NCBI GenBank assembly: GCA_044222245.1
Contig: JBGANQ010000006.1
Location: forward strand, 118,090 to 182,089
DNA: 64,000 bases
Source of the DNA: CALFML01 sp044222245
Lineage (GTDB): Bacteria > Myxococcota_A > Polyangia > Palsa-1104 > JAEUJZ01
Reading direction: 5' to 3'
Part shown: one piece after another, positions 36,997-45,118 of the stretch
Numbering within the stretch: position 1 is the stretch's first letter
Layout: every line of letters begins with the position of its first letter
Made by a program: the position numbers and the translations under genes
Notes under the pieces: generated by a model
The model's database searches: none
The model's input: the letters and a program-made list of their open reading frames with translations, nothing else
Told to the model about the DNA's origin: nothing

Positions 36997-38403
36997 ATGA
37001 GCTCCAGCTCATTTACTCAGTCCCTTATTACCATCATTCAGCAGATTGTCTGCGAGGTCACCCGCTACCCGGAAGACCTGGTGACCCCCGAGGCGGACCT
37101 GGAGGAAGATCTGGGCATCGACTCGGTGAAGCTGGCCGAGATCGTCGCAGCGATCCGCGCCCGTTATCAGCTCACCGAGCGTATCGTCGGCAGCGCGAGT
37201 GACGTGCGGACCATCGCGGCGATCGCCGCGCAGCTTGCGCAGAAGCTCAACATCCCAAAGAGTGTCGAGCCCCCGTCGCCAGCGCCGCGGCCGGCGCCGC
37301 GGCCGGCGCCAAGCGCCTTACCCGAGTCGACGATCGCGGCGGTGATCCGCGTGCTCGCCGAGGTGACGCGCTACCCAGAGCACCTGCTGCTCGCGGACGC
37401 GGATCTGGAAGAGGAGCTTGGGATCGAGCTCGGCAAGCGGAGCGACGTGCTCGCCGCCCTGCGCGAGCAGCTCCACCTCACCGAGCCGCTGCCGGCGAGC
37501 GGCGCCGCCCTGCGCCAGCTGCGGACGATTCGCGACCTCGCCGCCGCCGTCACCAAGCTGGCACCGCCGCCGGCGGCCGAGCAGAGTGCCGCCCGGCAGA
37601 GCGCGCCGGAGCGCCAGCCCAGTCAGCCTGCCCTGGCAAGCGGCACGCCCCCGCTGACCGGCAAGATCTTTCTCATCACCGGCTCGGGGCGGGGCCTGGG
37701 CAAGTGCCTGGCGCAGCACCTGGGCAGCCTGGGCGCCACCATCGTTGTGAACTCCTTTCACTCCCGCGCCGCCGGTGAGACGACCACCGCCGAGCTGCTC
37801 GCCAGCGGCTACCGCGCTTTCCACTTGTGGGGGTCGGTGGCGAACCCGGCGCATATAGAGCGGATGATGGCGTGGATCGACAGCGAGCTCGGTGCCCTGG
37901 ACGGCATCGTCAGCAGCGCCTCCAACGGCGCGCTCGCCCGCCAGCCCGAGATGTTGCCGGAGCAGCTGGAGCTGGCCTTCCGGACCAACGCGGTGGCGCT
38001 CCACCTGCTGGCAATGCGCGGAGCGCCGCTGCTCCGCCGGCGCGGCGGCGGCCGCATCGTCGCGCTGTCCTCTTCCTCGGCGCATCAGTATGTCGAGTAC
38101 CAGAGCGCGCAGGGTCCGGCCAAGGCCGCCCTGGAGTCGATGGTCCGCTACCTCGCCCTGGAGCTCGGCGATAGCAACATCCAGGTCAACGCCGTGTGCT
38201 GTGGCCCGATCTACGGCGAACTGTTGAGCCGCTATCCGGAGGGCGACCGTCTGGTCCCGCTGTGGGAATCCCGGACCCCGGGCAAGCGCCTGTGCAGCGA
38301 GCAGGACATCGCCCATGTCGTCGAGTTCCTGCTCAGCGACAAGGCGCGGATGATCAACGGCAGCACCGTGAAGGTCGACGGCGGGATGTCCCTGCGCGGC
38401 TGA
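36997..38403 (+). CDS. ACP - degenerate ACP - FabL-like enoyl reductase
   Basis: A 468-residue partner of the upstream synthase. ACP1 (about 5-85) has LGIDS43VKLAEI and can carry phosphopantetheine. A Pro/Ala linker leads to ACP2 (about 108-190), which keeps the fold (TRYPEHLLLADADLEEELGI) but has Leu145 in place of the serine, so it cannot be primed. Residues 215-468 are an SDR most like enoyl-ACP reductase III (FabL): SGRGLGK cofactor loop, SSASNGALARQ, YLALELGDSNIQVNAV, GKRLCSEQDIAHVVEFLL and VKVDGGMSL. Compared with FabL, the catalytic Y-x6-K tyrosine is shifted by one (Y-x7-K, EYQSAQGPAK). AGGAG precedes ATG 36997. With KR and DH on the first protein, this completes a reducing chain-extension set. 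Confidence 0.88.
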   Translation: MSSSSFTQSLITIIQQIVCEVTRYPEDLVTPEADLEEDLGIDSVKLAEIVAAIRARYQLTERIVGSASDVRTIAAIAAQLAQKLNIPKSVEPPSPAPRPAPRPAPSALPESTIAAVIRVLAEVTRYPEHLLLADADLEEELGIELGKRSDVLAALREQLHLTEPLPASGAALRQLRTIRDLAAAVTKLAPPPAAEQSAARQSAPERQPSQPALASGTPPLTGKIFLITGSGRGLGKCLAQHLGSLGATIVVNSFHSRAAGETTTAELLASGYRAFHLWGSVANPAHIERMMAWIDSELGALDGIVSSASNGALARQPEMLPEQLELAFRTNAVALHLLAMRGAPLLRRRGGGRIVALSSSSAHQYVEYQSAQGPAKAALESMVRYLALELGDSNIQVNAVCCGPIYGELLSRYPEGDRLVPLWESRTPGKRLCSEQDIAHVVEFLLSDKARMINGSTVKVDGGMSLRG

Positions 38404-38541
38404 CCGGCTCTTTCCCGTGCGTGAGTTCGGCCCTGGCAGGACACCGCGCGGCGGGCCTGCAAGAGCCCTCTCGCAAAGCTATCCGCAGCGTGTCCGCAGC
38501 GCACCGGCATACCTGTTTCACCGCCGAACGAGTCTCCCAGC

Positions 38542-39504
38542 GACTTCACCGGCAGCAAGGACGGCGTCTCTGGCACCGCCGGGGTCGATCACACCACGAC
38601 CACTGCCGCCGGCAACACCACCTCGACCACGCACGAGGGCGCGCACGTGACCGCGGACAAGACCGGCGTCAAGGGCGACGCCGGCATCGAGCACACGACC
38701 ACCACCACCAGCGGCGGCACGACCTCGACCACCACCGAGAGCGCCCACCTCGCCGGGGACAAGAGCGGCGTCACCGCCGATGCCGCCGCCACCCACACCA
38801 CCACCACCACCAGCGGCGGCGTGACGACCACCTCGACCACCGCCGAGAGCGCCCACCTCGCCGGCAACAAGGACGGCCTGTCCGGCACCGCTGGCGTCGA
38901 CCACATGACGACCACCGCGGCCGGCAACACCACCACCACGACCAGCGAAGGGGCGCACCTGACCGGCGACAAGACTGGCGTGCGCGCCGACGCCGAGGTC
39001 GCGACCCACAGCGAGACCAAGAGCGGCAACACAGTCACCGCGAGAGACGCCGGGGCCAAAGTCCAGGCTGACTCCAAGACCGGGGTGGCCGCCGACGCCT
39101 CGGCCGAGGTCTCGACCAAGGGCAAGCGCGGGCTGGTGGACTACGCGGCCTCCGCTTCCGAGCACGTGCATGTCGACAAGAGCGGCGTGCACGCCGACAC
39201 CCACCTCCATGAGGAGGCCAAGGTCGGCTCGACCAAGATCTCGCTGGATGAGAACGCCCACGTCAACGCGGACAAGCACGGCACACACAGCTCGGTGGAT
39301 GGCAAGGCCACCGGCACGGCAGCCGGCCACACGGTCACCGCGGAAGGACAGGCGAGCAGCGATGGCAAGCACTCGGGCAAGGTGACCGAGTCGGCGACGC
39401 CACCGCCGCCGCCGGCAGCGACTGCCGCGCCCGCTCCCGGGACCGCACCGGCGGCAGCACCCGTGGCGGCTCCCGCGGCGGCTCCCGCGGCCCCGGCCAA
39501 GTAG
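38542..39504 (+). pseudogene. Thr-rich tandem-repeat protein, 3' part of a split gene (copy B)
   Basis: The frame is open from 38425 but has no ATG, GTG or TTG before GTG 38647, and homology begins abruptly at 38546 in the middle of a repeat unit. It encodes the same units as copy A (TGSKDGVSGTAGVDHTTTT, then TADKTGVKGDAGIEHTTTTT), then further units. A non-repetitive part with VHVDKSGVHADTHLHEEAKV follows, and it ends in a Pro/Ala tail (PPPPPAATAAPAPG). Copy A lacks precisely this tail, and copy B lacks a proper start, so together they would make one protein of about 550-600 residues. If translated alone it would start at GTG 38647 (285 residues). Confidence 0.6.
38546..38756 (+). repeat. 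Long direct repeat, right copy (partner 16746-16956)
   Basis: Same 211-bp unit as at 16746-16956, about 95% identical, offset 21,800 bp, same orientation. Here similarity starts sharply at 38546, right after 142 bp of non-coding sequence following the reductase gene. Confidence 0.85.
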
Positions 39505-39786
39505 CGACCGCTGCCCCTACCCTCCTGACCCTTCCCGCGCTCCCAGCACTTCCCCCACTGCGTACCTGCAGACCTTCGGTCCTTGCCGGCTCTCAGACCG
39601 ACTAGCAGTCGCTACTACCCGACTTGATGCTCGGGAGCAGGTCAGCGTTCTCTGCTGCCCAGCATAGATAATGGGTCAAGGCGGCCGCGCGCCGGTCTTG
39701 TCATGCCGCTGCGGCACAAGGTATGCACTGCACGGGCTCAGGCCTGGTTTGGGCACGAGCGAGCTCGGCCACTGGAGACAACTTTC

Positions 39787-42651
39787 ATGCGACGGATTTG
39801 GGTCCGCACCTCGAGCATCTTGACCCTGGCAGCGCTGGCCCTGGCGGCGCTGGCGCGCCCCGGACTTGGGCAGGTGCGGGCGGCGAGCGAGAACGACACC
39901 GCCCTGGCCATGGACTCGCGGGTCCGGGTGGGGAAGCTGCCAAGCGGGCTGACTTACTACATCATGCGCCACCCAGCCCCGGCCGGGCGCGGCAACTTCT
40001 GGCTGGTGGTAAACGCCGGCTCGGTGCTGGAGGATGCCGACCAGCGCGGGCTGGCGCACCTGGTCGAGCACATGGCCTTTCAGGGCACGCGCCGCTTCCC
40101 CAAGCACCAGCTCACCGATTTCCTGCAGGGAATCGGCGTCCAGTTCGGCCCCGATCTGAACGCCCACACGAGCTTCGACGAGACCATCTACCAGCTGCAG
40201 GTCCCCACCGATCGGCCGACCTACGTTGGCAAGACCCTGCAGATCTTGCGCGACTGGGCGAGCGAGGTCCGTTTCGACCCCGAGGCCCTGGACAACGAGC
40301 GACGCGTCCTTTTGGAAGAGTGGCGGCTCGGGCGCGGCGCCGACAGCCGGCTGCGCGAGCGGCAGGCAGCGGTCTTGTATCGCGGCTCCCTCTATGCAGA
40401 GCGCTCGCCGATCGGCCTGCCGGCGATCATCCAGAGCGCCCCGCGCGAGGCGCTGCTGCGCTTCTATCACGACTGGTACCGCCCCGACCTCATGGCCGTG
40501 GTGGCGGTCGGCGATTTCTCGGTGGCCGAGGTGGAAGCAGCGCTGTTGCGCGAGTTCTCTGACCTGCGACCGCCGGCCGCCCCGCGCCCGCGGCCGCAGC
40601 CGTCGCTACCGCGGCCAGAGCAGCCGCTGGTCAGCATCGAGACCGACCCCGAGCTGGCGCCCACCCAGGTGCGGATCATCGACTGGAAGCCGCGCCGCAT
40701 CGAGCGGACGGTGGGCGACTACCAGCGCGCCCTCGCCGAGAGGCTGTATCACAGCATGCTCAGCGACCGCCTTGACGAGCTGTTGCGCCAGCCGGGCGGG
40801 CCGCTGCTCACCGCGTCTTCGTCGCTGCAGCGGCCGATCCGGCCGATCGATGAGTGGCAGCGCGCCGCCACCGTCCGCGAGGGAGGCGTCGAGCGGGGCC
40901 TGCAGGCACTGCAGCAGGAGGTGCAGCGCATCCGCATCTACGGCTTCCACGCCGGCGAGCTGGCCCGCGCCAAGGCCGAGCTGCAGCGCGAGCTGCGGTT
41001 CGCCGTGCTGCGCCGCCACAAGCGCTACGGCATCCAGTTCTGTCACCAGCTGGCCGCCAGCTTCCTGGAACAAGAGGTGATGCTCAGCGCCGAAGACGAG
41101 CGCGCCTTGGCCGAGCGCCTGCTGCCGACGATCACCCTGTCCGAGCTGAACCAGCTCGTGCGCTCGTGGGACGGCGCGGTGGGCCGGGTCATCCTGGTCA
41201 GCGGTCCCGCCAGCCTGGTCAAGCCGCGCCCCGAGTCGCTGGTCGCAGCGGTCCACAAGGCCGATCTCCAGGCCCTGCCCGACTACCAGGACCCCTTTTA
41301 TGAGGTGCCGCTGCTGGCGCGGCAGCCGCGCCCGGGCCAGGTGATCGCCGAGGCGGAGCAGCCAGAGCAGAACGTCACCGAGTGGACGCTGAGCAACGGC
41401 GCCCACGTCGTGCTCAAGCAGACCGACTTTACAAGCGGCGAGATCCGCCTGGTCGCCATTGGCCCCGGCGGCCACTCGCTGGCCGAGGACGCCGACCTCG
41501 ACTCGGCGCGCTTTGCCGACCAGGTCGTCCACGCCAGCGGCCTGGGCGACTTCGACGCGGTCGCACTGCGCAAGCTGCTGGCCGGCAACACCGCATCGAT
41601 CGAGCCGGCCATCGAAGAGGACGGGCAGTTCCTTTACGGACGGACCCAGCCGGCAGATCTCGAGACGCTGATGCAGCTCTTTTATCTCGGCTTTACCGCG
41701 CCGCGCCGCGATCCCGAGGCCTTCTTGGCCTGGCGGGAGCGCGCGCGCGAGCGGCTGCGTCGCCGCCAGCTCGACCCGGACGAGCGGTTTTTCGATGCAG
41801 TCCAGGGGCTGCTGGCGCAGGGGCGGCCGCGCCTGCAGCCGCTGACCCCGGCGTCCGTCGACCGCGTCGATCTCGATCGAGCGCTGGCGTTTTATCGCCA
41901 GCGCTTCGCCAACGCCGCCAACTTCACCTTCCTGCTGGTCGGCAACCTGGACCTGGATCGCCTGCAGCCGCTGTGTGAGCGCTACCTGGCCAGCCTGCCC
42001 AGCACCTCTGCCCACGAGCAGAGTCGCGCCGTCGGAGCGCGCCTTCCGCCGGGGATCGTGAAGCGGACCTTCGCCCTGGGCCAGGAGGACAAGAGCCAGA
42101 GCCTCTATCTGTTCCATGGGCTGCAGCCGTGGTCGGAGGCCGCGGAGCATGAGCTTGACACGCTGCGCGAGGTCCTGCAGCTGCGCCTGCACGACCTGCT
42201 GCGCGAGACCCTGGGTGGGGTGTACAGCGTAGCGGTCTCGGCGCGCCTGGTCCGGCGGCGCAGCGAGTATGTGCTGTCCATCGAGTTTGGCTGCGCGCCC
42301 GACAAGGTCGACGCGCTGCAGCGAGCGCTGTGGGCCGAGCTGGCGGCGATCCGCGCCCACGGCCTGGGCGAGCCCTATCTGTCCCGCGTCGTTCAGCTGC
42401 GCCGCCGCGCTCACGAGCTGGCGCTCCGCGGCAACGGCTTCTGGCAGAACCGGCTGGTCACCGCCGTGAAGTTTGGCGACTCGCTGCCGCCGACCCCGGA
42501 CATCGAGCCCTGGCTGGGAAAGATCGCCAGGCCGCGCCTGCAGGCTGCAGCGGCTCACTATCTGGACCCGCGCCAGTATGTCCTGGCGGTGATGGTGCCC
42601 GCCGGCCGCACCGCTGGCCCGGCACCGGCACAAGCGAGGACTGGGCCCTAG
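39787..42651 (+). CDS. Exported M16-family zinc peptidase (PqqL/insulinase type)
   Basis: A 954-residue two-repeat M16 metallopeptidase. A signal peptide (MRRIWVRTSSILTLAALALAALA) suggests a periplasmic location. The inverse zinc motif is H91-LVE-H95 with catalytic E94, and the third ligand is E171 in NERRVLLEEW, exactly 76 residues after H95 as in the family. The second, non-catalytic half (about 510-945) starts at NVTEWTLSNGAHVVLKQTDF and includes the FALGQEDKSQSLYLFHGLQP and ETLGGVYSVAVSARL segments. The family degrades peptides captured in a closed chamber. ATG 39787 is favoured by GGAG (39775-39778) and by the signal peptide; the frame is open 84 bp further upstream. Confidence 0.92.
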   Translation: MRRIWVRTSSILTLAALALAALARPGLGQVRAASENDTALAMDSRVRVGKLPSGLTYYIMRHPAPAGRGNFWLVVNAGSVLEDADQRGLAHLVEHMAFQGTRRFPKHQLTDFLQGIGVQFGPDLNAHTSFDETIYQLQVPTDRPTYVGKTLQILRDWASEVRFDPEALDNERRVLLEEWRLGRGADSRLRERQAAVLYRGSLYAERSPIGLPAIIQSAPREALLRFYHDWYRPDLMAVVAVGDFSVAEVEAALLREFSDLRPPAAPRPRPQPSLPRPEQPLVSIETDPELAPTQVRIIDWKPRRIERTVGDYQRALAERLYHSMLSDRLDELLRQPGGPLLTASSSLQRPIRPIDEWQRAATVREGGVERGLQALQQEVQRIRIYGFHAGELARAKAELQRELRFAVLRRHKRYGIQFCHQLAASFLEQEVMLSAEDERALAERLLPTITLSELNQLVRSWDGAVGRVILVSGPASLVKPRPESLVAAVHKADLQALPDYQDPFYEVPLLARQPRPGQVIAEAEQPEQNVTEWTLSNGAHVVLKQTDFTSGEIRLVAIGPGGHSLAEDADLDSARFADQVVHASGLGDFDAVALRKLLAGNTASIEPAIEEDGQFLYGRTQPADLETLMQLFYLGFTAPRRDPEAFLAWRERARERLRRRQLDPDERFFDAVQGLLAQGRPRLQPLTPASVDRVDLDRALAFYRQRFANAANFTFLLVGNLDLDRLQPLCERYLASLPSTSAHEQSRAVGARLPPGIVKRTFALGQEDKSQSLYLFHGLQPWSEAAEHELDTLREVLQLRLHDLLRETLGGVYSVAVSARLVRRRSEYVLSIEFGCAPDKVDALQRALWAELAAIRAHGLGEPYLSRVVQLRRRAHELALRGNGFWQNRLVTAVKFGDSLPPTPDIEPWLGKIARPRLQAAAAHYLDPRQYVLAVMVPAGRTAGPAPAQARTGP

Positions 42652-42754
42652 CTTCACGGAGCCCCCAAGGCCACCACCACCCGCCGCCAGGCAACTGCGA
42701 ACCCAGTCCTGCGGGCACAGCTTGCCGCCCCCCAAGGCGAACACCAGCCTCGGG

Positions 42755-42960
42755 CCGCTAGCCGCCAACCTCCGACCACCAACCTCCGGCCGCCAGCCAA
42801 CGACCACCAGCCTCCGACCGCTAGCCGCAAGCCGCCGCAAGCCGCCGCAAGCCGCCGCAAGCCGCCGCAAGCCGCCGCAAGCCGCCGCCAGCCAACGACC
42901 GCCAGCCAACGGCCACCAGCCAACGGCCGCCAGCCTCCGACCGCCAGCCGGGGGCGCCGA
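42755..42960. repeat. Minisatellite-like GCC-rich repeat with a 10-bp tandem core
   Basis: The core 42831-42890 is GCCGCCGCAA repeated five times perfectly plus one GCCGCCGCCA. It is flanked on both sides by degenerate units such as CCAGCCAACGACC and CCAGCCTCCGACC. No gene is seen in 42652-43046. The 10-bp period matches one DNA turn; the array sits between two same-strand genes. Confidence 0.85.
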
Positions 42961-43046
42961 CCGCTGCGCACTCCCAGGACACCGGCGCGCGGCTGGCGCG
43001 CGACTTAAGGATTGATCTCCGCTCATCCCTGGGCGACGATGGCCCC

Positions 43047-44909
43047 ATGCGCAATAGTTCCCTCATCCTTTCCCTTGGCCTGGCGGGGCTGCTGAGCTGC
43101 AACAACGCCACCATCGGACCCAACACTCCCGCCAGCGATCTCAACGGCCTCACCGCGGTGCGCGTCGAGCCGCCGGACCTGACGCTGGAGGCGACCCCCG
43201 GGCAGCCGGCCACCGCCACATACAAGGCGATCGGTACCTTCCCCGATGGCGACCGAGACATCACCAGCCTGGCCACGTTCGCGGTGGACAATGCGGGCGT
43301 TGGCGCCTTCGCCCAGGCGCAGTTCCAGGGCTCGCTGCAGCAGGGCGGCGATACCCAGGTCAGCGCCCTGGCCGGGAGCCTGAGCGGCCGGGCCCACCTG
43401 CGAGTGCACTTCTCGGCCACCGTGAAAGTCGAGCCGTCCGCCGGCGCCGGCGCCCCGCTGCCCGCCGACCCGAGCCTCAGCTTCAAGGGCACCCCGACCG
43501 CGGCGCGAGCGCCGGTGCTGGTCTATCCCAATAACGGCGTCATGCTGCCGCCCAACATCCAGTCCCTGGAGGTCCACTTCCTCCCCGGCACGGCGCAGAA
43601 CACCCTGTTCCAGCTGTCCTTCCAGAGCGCCACCACCAACGTCACCACCTACACCCGCTGCGGCATGCTGGTCGGCGGCGGCTGCATCTTCGCGCTCGAC
43701 CCGGCGACTTATGGCTATGTCGCCAACTCCAACGCCGGCGGTCCGGCGGTAAACCTCACGGTCAGCGGCAGCGACGATGGCGCCAGCGGCTTTGGCCAGT
43801 CGGCGCAGTTCCAGGTGCAGTTCGCGCAGGAGAACGTCGAAGGGGGTCTTTACTACTGGACGGTCTCTAACGGCACCGGCATCATGCGCGTGGACTTCGG
43901 CGCCAGCTCGATCAAGCCGAAGCTGTTCCTGTCGCCGGGTCAGAACAACTTCCCGACCTGCGTGGGCTGTCACGCGATCTCGCGCGATGGCAGCAAGATG
44001 GTGTCCTCGCTCGGCGGTCAGGGCGACGGTCGGCTGGTCTACATCGCCAACCTCGCGGCGCCCGCCGCCAGCCTGCTCACCCTCAACGGAACGGTGCCGA
44101 GCTCGACGACCAATCACATCCAGTTCGCCTCGTTCAACCCGGACGGCAGCCGCTTTGTCGCCGTGTACGGGGACACCAACCAGGCGCCCGAGGTCAACAC
44201 CCTGTTCATGCACGACGGCAACACCGGCGTCCGCCTGCCCGCCGAGTCCGTGGTGCTGAGCTACGAGCCCGATCACCCCGACTGGTCACCTAGCGGCGCC
44301 GCCATCGCCTTTAGCCGCGTCGGCATTCACGGCACCTCGCAGCGGCCGTTCAACTGCGGCATCGACGTGGTGAAAAAGTCCGGCACCGGCTGGGGCACGC
44401 CCGAGACGGTCATCCCGGTCGTCCCCGGCAAGAGCCGCTACAACCCCAACTTCGCCCCCGACTCGTCGTTTTTCACCTTCACCGAGTCCACCTGTCCAAA
44501 CGGCAACAACACCGATGCCGACTGCGATGGGGACTCGGACACCACCGCCAAGACCTGGGTCGCGCGGCCGCAGAGCGGCAGCACCCCCATCGCCCTTACC
44601 CGCGCCGCCCAGCCGGGGGTGATGGACGGCACCCGCACCAACCTGTCGGACACCTACCCGCGCTTCTCGCCGTTTCAGCAGAAGCAGGGCGGCGGCCGGC
44701 TGTTCTGGGTGACCATCTCCTCGACGCGCAAGGGCGGCCTGCGCGATCCCGGCGGCAACCGCTGGCTGTGGATGTTCGCCATCGATCCAGACAAGATCGC
44801 CGCCGGCGAGGACGGCAGCTTCGCCGCCTTCTGGCTGCCGTTCCAGGATCTCAGCACCTCCAACCACATCGGCCAGTGGACGCAGAAAATCGTAGTCGGT
44901 CCAGGCTAG
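43047..44909 (+). CDS. PD40/TolB-like lipoprotein with a single CxxCH motif
   Basis: A 620-residue predicted lipoprotein: MRNSSLILSLGLAGLLSC is the signal with lipobox (C18). An N-terminal Ig-like segment (about 35-130, TATYKAIGTFPDGDRDIT) is followed by a beta-rich region. At about 308-312 there is CVGCH (context PTCVGCHAISRDGSKM), a c-type heme attachment motif. Next come WD40-like PD40 strands (FASFNPDGSRFV, DHPDWSPSGAAIAFSR, YNPNFAPDSSFFTFTE). A similar CxxCH-plus-propeller arrangement occurs in Myxococcota lipoproteins. It could bind one heme or simply a metal; the function is unknown. It is probably outer-membrane anchored. Confidence 0.8.
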   Translation: MRNSSLILSLGLAGLLSCNNATIGPNTPASDLNGLTAVRVEPPDLTLEATPGQPATATYKAIGTFPDGDRDITSLATFAVDNAGVGAFAQAQFQGSLQQGGDTQVSALAGSLSGRAHLRVHFSATVKVEPSAGAGAPLPADPSLSFKGTPTAARAPVLVYPNNGVMLPPNIQSLEVHFLPGTAQNTLFQLSFQSATTNVTTYTRCGMLVGGGCIFALDPATYGYVANSNAGGPAVNLTVSGSDDGASGFGQSAQFQVQFAQENVEGGLYYWTVSNGTGIMRVDFGASSIKPKLFLSPGQNNFPTCVGCHAISRDGSKMVSSLGGQGDGRLVYIANLAAPAASLLTLNGTVPSSTTNHIQFASFNPDGSRFVAVYGDTNQAPEVNTLFMHDGNTGVRLPAESVVLSYEPDHPDWSPSGAAIAFSRVGIHGTSQRPFNCGIDVVKKSGTGWGTPETVIPVVPGKSRYNPNFAPDSSFFTFTESTCPNGNNTDADCDGDSDTTAKTWVARPQSGSTPIALTRAAQPGVMDGTRTNLSDTYPRFSPFQQKQGGGRLFWVTISSTRKGGLRDPGGNRWLWMFAIDPDKIAAGEDGSFAAFWLPFQDLSTSNHIGQWTQKIVVGPG

Positions 44910-44938
44910 CTCCGGACTAGCTCCGGACTAGCTCCGGG
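44906..44938. repeat. Three tandem copies of an 11-bp unit
   Basis: CTAGCTCCGGA, CTAGCTCCGGA, CTAGCTCCGGG, overlapping the stop codon of the PD40 lipoprotein gene. Each unit contains a TAG in one frame, so the array supplies stops. Confidence 0.85.
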
Positions 44939-45118
44939 CAGGCTCCTTACCATCCTCCCACGCCCGGTCTTGGCCGCGCGCGGCGCGGCGTTCGCCAGCC
45001 GCTCCCCGACGGAAATCAGTCGCCGCCGCGCCCTTCTGCCTATGTCAGAGGAATCTGTTATGCATGGACCCTGAATCGAGCTGGCGTCCAGGTTCGGGCG
45101 CTGCATGAAAGGGGAGCC

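Noticed and set aside
38425..38545. Upstream extension of the 3' repeat-gene half as its true N-terminus
   Set aside because: The frame is open but contains no ATG, GTG or TTG and its translation is unlike the repeats; it looks like intergenic sequence read in frame.
16746..38756. The split repeat gene considered as a pure assembly artefact
   Set aside because: The two 211-bp copies differ at about ten positions, so they are real separate sequences. Misassembly at other points cannot be excluded, and this is noted in the finding.
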